A DNA stretch of 64,000 nucleotides, taken from contig CAWHEL010000004.1 of NCBI GenBank assembly GCA_963828555.1, positions 1,426,001 to 1,490,000 on the forward strand, read 5' to 3'. The translations under genes and the position numbers were made by a program. The notes under the pieces are model-generated. The model had not been told where the DNA came from. It did no database searches and saw only the letters and a program-made list of their open reading frames with translations. Each line of letters begins with the position of its first letter. The stretch's first letter is position 1. Source of the DNA: JADJPO01 sp963828555. GTDB lineage: Bacteria > Actinomycetota > Actinomycetes > Actinomycetales > Kineosporiaceae. Positions 47,710 through 55,869 of the stretch are shown here, piece by piece.

Positions 47710-48045
47710 ATGACGACGGATCCGCGCGCCGCACTCGACCGCCTCGTGGCGGCCCTCGAGGCACACCTTCAGGCCGCGAGCCGACGACAGGGCGAAGCCG
47801 ATCCCGCGGTGGTCTCGGCGTATCAGACCCTGGCCGACGCCTTCGAGACCTACGACGAGTCGCTCTACACCGCCTACGACGAGGTCACCCCGTTCGTCCT
47901 CTACGACGACGCCGAGGATGCCGACGACCTCGAGGACGACGACGCAGAGGACGACGAGGACGACGACCTCGACGATGACGAGGGTGATGACGACGACCTC
48001 GAGGAGATCGAAGAGATCGATCTCGAGGACGCCGACGCCCGCTGA
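47710..48045 (+). CDS. Acidic hypothetical protein
   Basis: 111 residues from ATG 47710. The first 70 residues are helical with YQTLADAFETYDESLYTAYD; the last 40 are almost entirely Asp and Glu (DDAEDADDLEDDDAEDDEDD). Proteins of this type occur widely in actinobacteria next to DUF5703 and are sometimes called primosomal by automatic annotation; the sequence gives no support for that. The acidic tail suggests binding of cations, basic proteins or nucleic-acid-binding partners. Confidence 0.75.
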   Translation: MTTDPRAALDRLVAALEAHLQAASRRQGEADPAVVSAYQTLADAFETYDESLYTAYDEVTPFVLYDDAEDADDLEDDDAEDDEDDDLDDDEGDDDDLEEIEEIDLEDADAR

Positions 48046-48054
48046 GGCGTGCCC

Positions 48055-49023
48055 TCAGAGGGCGGAGACCTCGTCCAGCGCCGCCCGGATCTCCTTCGGA
48101 AGGCCGACGTCCTCGCTGGTCAGGGACGCCCTGAGCTGCGCCGCCGTCCGGGCGCCGAGGAGGATCGAGGCCACCCCCGGACGATCGCGCGCCCAGGCCA
48201 GCGCCACCTCCAGCGGTGCACAACCCAGCCCCTCCGCAGCCGTCGCCACGGCGTCCACCACCCGGCGTGAGTGCGCATCCAGGTAGGCGCCGACGAACCC
48301 TGACAGGTGCGGCGACGCGGCGCGCGAATCGGCGGGGGTCCCGTTGCGGTACTTGCCGGTGAGCACCCCGCGGCCCAGCGGTGACCAGGCCAGCAGTCCC
48401 ACGCCCAGGGCACCGGCCGCCGGCACGAGCTCGCGCTCGGGCTCGCGCTGCACGAGGGAGTACTCCACCTGCGCGGCGACCAGCTCGACCGGACTGCCGG
48501 CGCCGAGGCCGCCGAGACGGCCGAGGGTGGCGGCGTGCGCGGTCTGCCAGCCGGTGTAGTTGGACACCCCGACGTAGCGCGCCTTGCCGGAGGCCACAGC
48601 GGAACCCAGCGTGGCCAGGGTCTCCTCGACCGGAACACCGTCGTTCCAGCCGCGCACCAGCCACAGATCCACGTGATCGGTGCCGAGGCGGCGCAGCGAG
48701 CCCTCCAAGTCGGCCAGCATGGCCCGTCGGGACGGGTCGGTCCGTGGGGTGCCACCGATCCGGGACGCGCCGGCTTTGGTGCACAGCACCACCTCGTCGC
48801 GGGAGACGACCTGGCCCAGCAGGGAGCCGATCAGCGACTCGGCGGCGCCGTCGCCGTAGGAGGCCGCGGTGTCCAGCAGGGTGCCGCCGGCCTCGACGAA
48901 GGTGACCAGCTGATCGGCCGCCTCGTGCTCGTCGGTGTCCCGACCCCAGGTCAGCGAGCCGAGGCCGAGTCGGGAGACCCGGAGCCCGCTGCGACCGACT
49001 GCGCGCTCTTCCACGGCCCGCAA
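48055..49023 (-). CDS. Aldo-keto reductase
   Basis: 322 residues, complete. An NADPH-dependent (alpha/beta)8 enzyme: VSRLGLGSLTWGR, GTLLDTAASYGDGAAESLIG (catalytic Asp and Tyr), VVLCTKAGAS (catalytic Lys), and VDLWLVRGWNDGVPVEETLA, where Arg-Gly replaces the usual His of the tetrad. The C-terminus holds PGVASILLGARTAAQLRASL for the cofactor phosphate. It resembles YghZ/Tas-like actinobacterial reductases; the substrate is unknown. It converges with the acidic protein gene (9-bp gap) and is divergent from the LLM gene. Confidence 0.9.
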   Translation of the reverse strand: MRAVEERAVGRSGLRVSRLGLGSLTWGRDTDEHEAADQLVTFVEAGGTLLDTAASYGDGAAESLIGSLLGQVVSRDEVVLCTKAGASRIGGTPRTDPSRRAMLADLEGSLRRLGTDHVDLWLVRGWNDGVPVEETLATLGSAVASGKARYVGVSNYTGWQTAHAATLGRLGGLGAGSPVELVAAQVEYSLVQREPERELVPAAGALGVGLLAWSPLGRGVLTGKYRNGTPADSRAASPHLSGFVGAYLDAHSRRVVDAVATAAEGLGCAPLEVALAWARDRPGVASILLGARTAAQLRASLTSEDVGLPKEIRAALDEVSAL

Positions 49024-49097
49024 CCTACGGCATCACCCACTACGGCATCACCCGCTCCGGCATCACCCGCCCGGGCGGGATGGATAGGCTCGCCGAT

Positions 49098-50171
49098 GTG
49101 AAGCTCGGACTGAACCTTGGCTATTGGGGCGCGGGCAACGACGCCGACAATCTGGCACTGGCGCGTGAGGCCGACCGGTTGGGCTACGCCGTCTGCTGGG
49201 CCGCCGAGGCCTACGGGTCCGACGCGCCGACCGTGCTGGCCTGGGTGGCGGCACAGACGACGCAGATCGACATCGGTGCCGCCGTGATGCAGATCCCGGC
49301 GCGCAGCCCGGCGATGACCGCCATGACCGCCGCCACCCTGGACGTTCTGTCCGGCGGCCGGTTCCGGCTCGGGCTGGGGGTCAGTGGGCCGCAGGTCTCC
49401 GAGGGCTGGCACGGCGTCCGCTTCGACAAGCCGCTGGGCCGCACCCGTGAGTACGTCGAGATCGTCCGGATGGCGCTGCGCCGCGACCGGGTGGCCTACG
49501 ACGGGGAGCACTTCACGCTGCCGCTGCCCGACGGGCCCGGCAAGGCCTTGCAGCTGACCGTGCACCCGGTCCGCGAGACGATCCCGATCTACCTGGCCGC
49601 GGTCGGCCCGAAGAACCTGGAACTGGCCGGTGAGATCGCCGACGGCTGGCTGGGCATCTTCTTCTCCCCGGAGCACGCCGCGGTCTCCCTGGACCCCATC
49701 CGCCGGGCGCGGGCCGCCGCCGGCAAGGGCACGCCCGGCCCGGACGGCGACCCGATGGCCGGGTTCGACGTCGTGCCCACGGTGCCGGTGAGCCTCGGGC
49801 CGGACGTCGCCGCGGCCGCCGACCTGCTGCGCGGCTACACCGCGCTCTACGTCGGCGGGATGGGCAGCCGGACCCAGAACTTCTACAACGCGCTGGTCCG
49901 CCGGATGGGCTACGAGGGCGTGGCACAGACCGTGCAGGACCTCTACCTCGACCGCAAGCCACGCGAGGCAGCGGCGGCGATCCCGGTCGAGCTGATCGAC
50001 GCCACCTCCCTGCTCGGCGACCGGATGCGGATCGCCGATCGGATCCGCGCCTACGCTGACGCCGGGGTCACCACGTTGACCGTCAGCCCCACCGCCACGT
50101 CCCTGGAGGAACGCCTGAACACGCTGCGCACCGTCGTCGAGGCCACCGAGGCGGCTGGGCTCGCCCCATGA
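49098..50171 (+). CDS. LLM-class F420-dependent oxidoreductase
   Basis: 357 residues from GTG 49098; ATG 49080 is also in frame. A luciferase-like TIM barrel: KLGLNLGYWGAGNDADNLAL, AVCWAAEAYGSDAPTVLAWV, IGAAVMQIPARSPAMTAMTA, LDVLSGGRFRLGLGVSGPQV and the C-terminal ADAGVTTLTVSP. This matches the F420-dependent group rather than FMN monooxygenases (AEAYGSDA, RSPAMTA). The ATGA overlap with uppP shows an operon that continues to mshC. Substrate not known. Confidence 0.9.
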   Translation: MKLGLNLGYWGAGNDADNLALAREADRLGYAVCWAAEAYGSDAPTVLAWVAAQTTQIDIGAAVMQIPARSPAMTAMTAATLDVLSGGRFRLGLGVSGPQVSEGWHGVRFDKPLGRTREYVEIVRMALRRDRVAYDGEHFTLPLPDGPGKALQLTVHPVRETIPIYLAAVGPKNLELAGEIADGWLGIFFSPEHAAVSLDPIRRARAAAGKGTPGPDGDPMAGFDVVPTVPVSLGPDVAAAADLLRGYTALYVGGMGSRTQNFYNALVRRMGYEGVAQTVQDLYLDRKPREAAAAIPVELIDATSLLGDRMRIADRIRAYADAGVTTLTVSPTATSLEERLNTLRTVVEATEAAGLAP

Positions 50172-51007
50172 GCGAGACGCTCGGCTACTTCGACGCCGTC
50201 ATCCTGGGCATCGTGGAGGGGCTCACCGAGTTCCTGCCCGTCTCCAGCACCGGCCACCTGACCATCGCCGAGAAGGCGCTCGGCCTGCCGGTGGACTCAC
50301 CGGCGGTGACCGCGTTCACCGCGATCATCCAGTTCGGCGCCATCGTCGCGACGTTCCTCTACTTCTGGCACGACATCGCCCGGCTCGCCGTCGCCTGGGC
50401 ACGCGGCATCGGCTCACCCGCCGCACGCACCAGTAGGGACTACCGGTTCGCCTGGTACGTGCTCGCCGGATCGGCGCCCATCGTCGTCGCCGCACTGGCA
50501 GCCCGGGATCTGGTCACCGGGCCGCTGCGCAGCCTCTGGGTGGTCGCGGCCGCCCTGATCTTGTGGAGCGCGGTGATGTACATCGCCGAGAGGCGCAGCC
50601 GGCAGACGATCGACGAGGGCGACCTCACCCTGCGTCAGGTGGTGATCATCGGTCTGGTGCAGTGCGTGTCACTGGTGCCCGGCGTATCCCGCTCCGGCGC
50701 GACGATCAGCGCCGGTCTGCTGCAGGACATCAACCGGGTCACCGCGACCCGGCTCTCGTTCTTCCTGGCCATCCCTGCGCTGACCGGAGCCGGTCTGTAC
50801 GAGCTGAAGGACATCGATGCCAGCGTGGTCGGCTGGGGCCCACTGGCTGTGGGCACCGTGGTGAGCTTCGTGGTGGCCTACGCCTCGATCGCCTGGCTGC
50901 TGCAGTTCGTGGCGAAGCATCCGATCACCCTGTTCATCGGCTACCGGGTGGCGCTCGGCCTTGTGCTCATCGGACTGCTCGGTACGAAGGTGCTCGGCGC
51001 CACCTGA
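50168..51007 (+). CDS. uppP: Undecaprenyl-diphosphate phosphatase
   Basis: 279 residues, eight helices. It recycles undecaprenyl pyrophosphate to the monophosphate carrier for cell-wall synthesis. Active-site motifs: EGLTEFLPVSSTGHL at residues 17-31 (Glu and His) and VPGVSRSGATIS near 175 (Arg-Ser). Length and ends are normal for BacA/UppP. It may also set bacitracin tolerance, as in the family generally. Overlaps the preceding LLM gene by 4 bases. Confidence 0.96.
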   Translation: MSETLGYFDAVILGIVEGLTEFLPVSSTGHLTIAEKALGLPVDSPAVTAFTAIIQFGAIVATFLYFWHDIARLAVAWARGIGSPAARTSRDYRFAWYVLAGSAPIVVAALAARDLVTGPLRSLWVVAAALILWSAVMYIAERRSRQTIDEGDLTLRQVVIIGLVQCVSLVPGVSRSGATISAGLLQDINRVTATRLSFFLAIPALTGAGLYELKDIDASVVGWGPLAVGTVVSFVVAYASIAWLLQFVAKHPITLFIGYRVALGLVLIGLLGTKVLGAT

Positions 51008-51050
51008 GGACGAGCGGGGCCTCTCGCCGTGAGCGGGTTAAGGTCGGCGC

Positions 51051-51794
51051 GTGCCCACGCTGCTGCTCGTACGCCACGGCCGCACGCAGGCCAATGCCAC
51101 CGGGATCCTGGCCGGGTGGACGCCCGGAATCGGCCTGGACGACGTAGGCCGTGAGCAGGTGCATCGGCTAGGTGCCCGGGTGGCTCCGGTGCCGCTGGTC
51201 GCCGTGGTGGCCAGCCCGCTGCAGCGCTGCCAGGAGACCGCGGGCGCTCTGCTCGCCGCCGACGGGCCGCACACCGCCAGTCGGCCACCGGTGCAGACCG
51301 ACGAACGGCTGGGGGAGTGTCGCTACGGCGACTGGACCGGGCGGCCGATGAAGGAGCTGGTCAAGGAGCCGCTGTGGCGCGTCGTCCAGGCCCACCCCTC
51401 GGCGGTGACCTTCCCCGGCCCCGGGGGGGAGCCGATGAGCACCATGGCCTCCCGCGCCGTCCTGGCCATCCGTGAGCACGACGCCGCGCTGTCGGCGGCG
51501 CACGGCGAGGACGTCGTGTGGGCCGCCGTCTCCCACGGAGATGTGATCAAGGCGGTATTGGCCGATGCGCTCGGGATGCACCTGGACTCCTTCCAGCGGA
51601 TCATGGTCGACCCGGCCTCGGTGTCGGTGATCCGATACACCGCACTGCGCCCGTTCGTCGTCCGGATGAACGATAGCTCCGGCGACCTGTCCACCCTGAT
51701 CCCAGCGAAGCGCCGCGGCGGCCGCCGGCGCAGCCGGGCCGCGTCCTCGGACGCGGTTGTCGGTGGCGAGACGGGCGCCGGGCCTAACGAATAG
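51051..51794 (+). CDS. Histidine phosphatase, MSMEG_4193 family
   Basis: 247 residues from GTG 51051. The catalytic motif LLVRHGRTQANATG (phospho-His) is at residues 4-17; AVSHGDVIKAVLAD carries the second His; ERLGECRYGDWTGRPMKELV holds the acceptor Glu region. The C-terminus is basic (AKRRGGRRRSR). It belongs to the actinobacterial group found upstream of DUF3090 and mshC. The substrate is not known, but the persistent linkage suggests a role near mycothiol or cofactor metabolism (inference). Confidence 0.9.
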   Translation: MPTLLLVRHGRTQANATGILAGWTPGIGLDDVGREQVHRLGARVAPVPLVAVVASPLQRCQETAGALLAADGPHTASRPPVQTDERLGECRYGDWTGRPMKELVKEPLWRVVQAHPSAVTFPGPGGEPMSTMASRAVLAIREHDAALSAAHGEDVVWAAVSHGDVIKAVLADALGMHLDSFQRIMVDPASVSVIRYTALRPFVVRMNDSSGDLSTLIPAKRRGGRRRSRAASSDAVVGGETGAGPNE

Positions 51795-51804
51795 GGTCAG
51801 GGAC

Positions 51805-52422
51805 ATGCCCCGCCAGCTCTTCGACTACGACCCGCCCGAGCGCTTCGTCGCCGGCACGGTGGGGGAGCCGGGCGCGCGCACGTTCTTCCTCCAGGCCCGG
51901 TCCGGGCTCCGGATCACCAGTGTGGTTTTGGAGAAGGCTCAGGTGACGATCCTGGCCGAGCGGGTCGACGAGCTGCTCGACGAGGTGGTGCGGCGCAGCG
52001 GCGGCAACGCCCCGGTGCCCGCCCTGGCCCCCACGGACACCGAGGACAACGACCCGTTGGAGACCCCGATCGAGGAGGAGTTCCGGGTCGGCGCCATGAG
52101 CCTGGCCTGGGAGGTCGAACAGCAGCGCGTGATCATCGAGTGTTTCTCCGAGGGTCTGACCCCTGAGATCGACGACGAGGACGACGACGACGCGGCCGCC
52201 GAGATCGCCGCCGCCTCCGAGACACCGGCCGGCGCAGACGAGGACGCCGAGGAGGAGGACGGCGCCGTGCTCCGGGTCAGCATCACCGGCGCCGCGGCCC
52301 GGGCCTTCGCCAAGCGCGCCCTGGCCGTGGTCGCGGCCGGGCGGCCACCGTGCCCGTTCTGCGCCGGCCCGCTGGACCCCGGCGGGCACATCTGCCCGCG
52401 GGCCAACGGCTACCGCCGCTGA
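51805..52422 (+). CDS. DUF3090 protein
   Basis: 205 residues from ATG 51805, 10 bases after the phosphatase stop. Family pattern: MPRQLFDYDPPERFVAGTVG, ARTFFLQARSGLRITSVVLE, then VGAMSLAWEVEQQRVIIECF. After an acidic insert it ends in a zinc-ribbon-like CPFCAGPLDPGGHICPRANG. Function unknown; the family is nearly restricted to actinobacteria and fixed between the phosphatase and the SCO1664-like gene. The C-terminal ribbon suggests a small-molecule or nucleic-acid contact. Confidence 0.92.
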   Translation: MPRQLFDYDPPERFVAGTVGEPGARTFFLQARSGLRITSVVLEKAQVTILAERVDELLDEVVRRSGGNAPVPALAPTDTEDNDPLETPIEEEFRVGAMSLAWEVEQQRVIIECFSEGLTPEIDDEDDDDAAAEIAAASETPAGADEDAEEEDGAVLRVSITGAAARAFAKRALAVVAAGRPPCPFCAGPLDPGGHICPRANGYRR

Positions 52423-52449
52423 CCCGGCGCCGGCCGGCCGCACACACCC

Positions 52450-53241
52450 ATGGACGACGACGCCACGATCGACCTGTTGGTCCGTGGTGAGCTGGAGCTG
52501 ATCGGGCGGCTGGTCGATGCCAGCAACGCCACCCTGCTCGCCGCGCTCACCCTGGACGGGGTCACCCGGCGTTGCGTCTACAAGCCCGTCGTCGGCGAGC
52601 GCCCGCTGTGGGACTACCCGGTCCGCACGCTGGCCCGCCGTGAGGTGGCCGCATACCGGGTCTCTGCCGCCGCCGGCTGGCACGTGGTGCCGCCGACGGT
52701 GCTGCGGGACGGTCCGCACGGGATGGGCAGTGTGCAGGCATGGGTGGAGGACGGCGACGCCGGGGGAGGCGTGATCGACGTGGTCGCCGTCGACTCCGTG
52801 CCGCCGGGGTGGTTGCGGGTGCTCGAGGCCGAGGGATACGACGGCTCCCGGGTGGCTCTCGCCCACGCCGACGACGCGCAGCTGCGGGCCATGGCGATCT
52901 TCGACATCGTGGTCGACAACGCCGACCGCAAAGGCGGGCATGTGCTCTGCGAGACCGACGGCACCCTGCGCGGGGTCGACCACGGGCTGACCTTCAACGT
53001 CGACGACAAGCTTCGCACCGTGCTGTGGGGCTGGGGCGGGCAACGGCTGGACGCCGAGGAGCTGGCCCGGCTGGAAGGGCTCGCCGGGCTGATCGACGGA
53101 GCCCTCGGGGCCGAGCTGGCCGACCTGCTCGAGGTGGCCGAGGTCGAGCGCACCCGGGATCGCCTCGACCAGTTGCGTACCCGCGCCCGCTTCCCGCGCC
53201 CGGGGGGACGACGTCCGGCGATCCCCTGGCCGGCCTTCTAG
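52450..53241 (+). CDS. SCO1664-family protein, PI3/4-kinase-like fold
   Basis: 263 residues from ATG 52450. CVYKPVVGERPLWDYPVRTL supplies a nucleotide-binding Lys; REVAAYRVSAAAGWHVVPPT follows; FDIVVDNADRKGGHVL is the catalytic-loop-like D-x-x-x-x-N element; and GVDHGLTFNVDDKLRTVLWG is the metal-binding DxG-like segment. These are the HipA/PI-kinase-like features of the SCO1664 family. Activity and substrate are unproved. It lies 27 bp after DUF3090 and 28 bp before mshC, so it is in the same operon. Confidence 0.9.
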   Translation: MDDDATIDLLVRGELELIGRLVDASNATLLAALTLDGVTRRCVYKPVVGERPLWDYPVRTLARREVAAYRVSAAAGWHVVPPTVLRDGPHGMGSVQAWVEDGDAGGGVIDVVAVDSVPPGWLRVLEAEGYDGSRVALAHADDAQLRAMAIFDIVVDNADRKGGHVLCETDGTLRGVDHGLTFNVDDKLRTVLWGWGGQRLDAEELARLEGLAGLIDGALGAELADLLEVAEVERTRDRLDQLRTRARFPRPGGRRPAIPWPAF

Positions 53242-53269
53242 GTCCGCCGATGGCGGATACCCTCGTCGG

Positions 53270-54523
53270 GTGACTCGCTGGCCCGCCCCGCCGATCCCTC
53301 GTCTGCCCGGACACGGCCTTCCCGTGCGCCTGTGGGACACCTCCCGTGACACCCTGGCCCCGCCCACCAGCGGCCCCACCGCCCGTATGTACGTCTGTGG
53401 GATCACCCCCTACGACGCCACTCACCTCGGGCACGCAGCGACCTATGTCGGGTTCGACCTGCTGAACCGGGCCTGGCGCGACCGCGGGCACCAGGTGCGC
53501 TACGTGCAGAACGTCACCGATGTCGACGACCCGCTGCTGGAGCGGGCCGAGGCGACCGGGGTCGACTGGCACCAGCTGGCCACCGAGCAGACGCAGCTGT
53601 TCGCCGAGGACATGGCGGCGCTGGCGGTCATCCCGCCCGAGGTCTACCTCGGGGTGATCGACACCCTGCCGCTGGTGGTCGACGCCGTGGAGCGACTCCT
53701 CGAGTCGGGACACGCTTACACGGTGCCCGGCAGCGACGGCGAGCCGGACGGCGACGTCTACTTCGCCGTGCGCACCGACCCGCGGTTCGGCAGCGTCGCC
53801 CACCTCGACGAGGCCACCATGGCAACGGTGTTCGCCGAGCGGGGCGGTGACCCGGGCCGGCCCGGCAAGAAGGATCCGCTCGACGCCCTGCTGTGGCGGG
53901 TGGAGCGCCCCGGTGAGCCGGAGTGGCATGGCGCGAGCCTGGGCCGGGGGCGCCCCGGCTGGCACATCGAGTGCACCACCATCGCCCTGGAGCACCTCGG
54001 CATGTCCTTCGACGTGCAGGGCGGCGGGTCGGACCTGGCGTTCCCGCACCACGAGATGGGCGCCTCGCACGCACATGCGCTGACCGGCGGCTGGCCGTAC
54101 GCGCAGGTCTACGCGCACGCCGGGATGGTCGGCTACGAGGGCCGCAAGATGAGCAAGTCCCGCGGCAATCTGGTGCTGGTCTCCCGGCTGCGCGCCGACG
54201 GGGTGGAGCCTGCGGCGATCCGCCTGGCCCTGCTGGCCCACCACTACCGCCACGACTGGGAGTGGACCGGTCAGGACCTCGCCGCGGCTGTCGTCCGCCT
54301 GGACCGCTGGCGCACGGCGATGACCCGCGACTGCGGGCCGGAGGCGCTGGTGGTGCTGGACGCCGTCCGCGAACGGCTGGCCGAGGACCTCGACGCGCCC
54401 GGCGCGCTGGCGGCCGTGGACGCCTGGGTGGCCCGGGCGCTCGAGGGTGCGGACGACGTGCCCCAGGCGCCCGCCCTGATCGCCAAGACGGTCGACGCAC
54501 TGCTCGGCGTGCAGGTGGTCTGA
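53270..54523 (+). CDS. mshC: L-cysteine:1D-myo-inositol 2-amino-2-deoxy-alpha-D-glucopyranoside ligase
   Basis: 417 residues from GTG 53270. It joins cysteine to GlcN-Ins with ATP, the third dedicated step of mycothiol synthesis. A cysteinyl-tRNA synthetase paralogue: MYVCGITPYDATHLGHAATY (zinc Cys43 and HIGH-like HLGH), QNVTDVDDPLLERA, WHIECTTIALEHLG and KMSKS in GRKMSKSRGNLV. It lacks the tRNA anticodon-binding domain, and the length fits MshC, not CysS (about 460 or more). It proves the organism makes mycothiol. Confidence 0.96.
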   Translation: MTRWPAPPIPRLPGHGLPVRLWDTSRDTLAPPTSGPTARMYVCGITPYDATHLGHAATYVGFDLLNRAWRDRGHQVRYVQNVTDVDDPLLERAEATGVDWHQLATEQTQLFAEDMAALAVIPPEVYLGVIDTLPLVVDAVERLLESGHAYTVPGSDGEPDGDVYFAVRTDPRFGSVAHLDEATMATVFAERGGDPGRPGKKDPLDALLWRVERPGEPEWHGASLGRGRPGWHIECTTIALEHLGMSFDVQGGGSDLAFPHHEMGASHAHALTGGWPYAQVYAHAGMVGYEGRKMSKSRGNLVLVSRLRADGVEPAAIRLALLAHHYRHDWEWTGQDLAAAVVRLDRWRTAMTRDCGPEALVVLDAVRERLAEDLDAPGALAAVDAWVARALEGADDVPQAPALIAKTVDALLGVQVV

Positions 54524-54611
54524 GGCACAGATCGGGAGGACCGACGCCCCTGTCCGCCGGGGCGCGGCGGGTGTGTGCTGGAGGAGCACCACCAGCGACG
54601 AGGAGGTCGCC

Positions 54612-54893
54612 ATGCTCACCACCACGACTTGGTCGGTCGACATCCAGATCTTCGAGGGCGACGACGACACGTCAGCCCGCGCCACCCTGATCTCGGGGCA
54701 CGGCTCCGACCGCCGCCGCACCGTGACCGGCACCGGCCGGGCCCACCGCAAGGAGAGCGACGCCGCGATCGCCGAGATCGGCGCCGAGATCGCCACCTCA
54801 CGCGCTCTGCGCGACCTGGCTGCACGCCTGCTCGACGTCGCCTCGGAGGACATCGGGGCGGTCGAGCAGAAGGAGGTTCACCTCACCCGGTGA
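54612..54893 (+). CDS. DUF1876 protein
   Basis: 93 residues from ATG 54612 with GAGGAGG upstream. TWSVDIQIFEGDDDTSARAT, LISGHGSDRRRTVTGTGRAH and AEIGAEIATSRALRDLAARL are typical of the DUF1876 family, a small dsRNA-binding-like alpha/beta fold of unknown function in actinobacteria. It ends in a terminator hairpin that includes its own TGA. It is 88 bp downstream of mshC and may be the last gene of that operon. Confidence 0.88.
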   Translation: MLTTTTWSVDIQIFEGDDDTSARATLISGHGSDRRRTVTGTGRAHRKESDAAIAEIGAEIATSRALRDLAARLLDVASEDIGAVEQKEVHLTR

Positions 54894-54900
54894 GGTGAAC
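54876..54900. terminator. Hairpin overlapping the DUF1876 stop codon
   Basis: GTTCACCTCACC-C-GGTGAGGTGAAC, a perfect 12-bp inverted repeat; the TGA at 54891-54893 is in the second arm. It ends 4 bases before the convergent PAC2 gene end, so it serves both strands. Confidence 0.8.
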
Positions 54901-54904
54901 GCGG

Positions 54905-55819
54905 TCAGCCTCTGCCGGGCTCGTCCCCGCGGCGGCGCAGGTAACGCTCGAACTCACGGGCGATCGCCTCGCCGCTGGCTTCGGGGAGGTCGGCCGTGTC
55001 CTTGGCGTCTTCGAGCTGGCGCACGTAGGCCCCGATCTCGCCGTCCTCCTCGGCCAGCTCGTCGACGCCGTGCTCCCAGGCGCGGGCGTCCTCGGGCAGG
55101 TCGCCGAGGGGCACGGTCAGGTCTAGGGTCTCCTCGACCCGACGCAGCAGGGCCAGAGTGGCCTTCGGCGACGGTGGCTGCCCCACGTAGTGCGGCACGG
55201 CGGCCCACAGGGCCAGGCCGGCCAGACCGATCGCCGAGGCCCCTTCCTGCAGCACGCCGACGATGCCGGTCGACCCCTCGTAGGGGGAGGCCTCGACCCC
55301 GAGCCGTTCCTGTAGCCCCTCGTCCTCGCTGGTGCCAGTGACCGGGATCGGCCGGGTGTGCGGCACATCGGCGAGCAGCGCCGCCAGCGTGATCAAGGTC
55401 GTCACGCCGAGCTCTTCGGCGATGCCGAGCAGTTCGGCCACGAAGGCGCGCCAGCGCATGGACGGTTCGATGCCGCGTACCAGCACGACGTCACGCTCAG
55501 CCCCCGGCGGGGTGGCGATGTAGACCCGGGTGGTGGGCCAGGTCAGCCGGCGACGGCCGTCCTCGATGCTCACCACCGGCCGGTTCACCTGGAAGTCGTG
55601 ATAGGCCTCGGGGTCGAACTCGGTGAGTGGACTGGCCTGCCACACGTGCTGCAGATGAGCGACCGCACCGCTGGCCGCTTCACCGGCATCGTTCCAGCCC
55701 TCGAAGGCGGCGAGCATCACGGGGTCACGCAGCGTGGGCAGTGACGACCCGTCCTGCAGCTCGCTCAACTCCGACTCCTCCCACCGGTCACCGGCCCATC
55801 CCACCAGCCTACGGCTCAC
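54905..55819 (-). CDS. PAC2-family protein
   Basis: 304 residues if started at GTG 55819; a TTG start about 17 codons later would fit the family better. The core reads LRDPVMLAAFEGWNDAGEAA, RVYIATPPGAERDVVLVRGI, PSMRWRAFVAELLGIAEELG, VTTLITLAALLADVPHTRPI and GIVGVLQEGASAIGLAGLAL. These are the PAC2 (proteasome assembly chaperone 2-like) landmarks. In actinobacteria it is fixed near mshC and metH; function unproved. Divergent from metH, 50 bp between starts. Confidence 0.9.
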   Translation of the reverse strand: MSRRLVGWAGDRWEESELSELQDGSSLPTLRDPVMLAAFEGWNDAGEAASGAVAHLQHVWQASPLTEFDPEAYHDFQVNRPVVSIEDGRRRLTWPTTRVYIATPPGAERDVVLVRGIEPSMRWRAFVAELLGIAEELGVTTLITLAALLADVPHTRPIPVTGTSEDEGLQERLGVEASPYEGSTGIVGVLQEGASAIGLAGLALWAAVPHYVGQPPSPKATLALLRRVEETLDLTVPLGDLPEDARAWEHGVDELAEEDGEIGAYVRQLEDAKDTADLPEASGEAIAREFERYLRRRGDEPGRG

Positions 55820-55869
55820 CCTAGGCCCAGCCCGGGCGGGTCGCCGCGCGCGCCTAGACTGGGCACACG

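Noticed and set aside
47710..48045. Primosomal protein annotation for the acidic protein
   Set aside because: No motif supports a replication role; only helical and acidic segments are visible.
55820..55869. Cobalamin riboswitch upstream of metH
   Set aside because: The divergent spacer is only 50 bp, too short for the roughly 200-base element.
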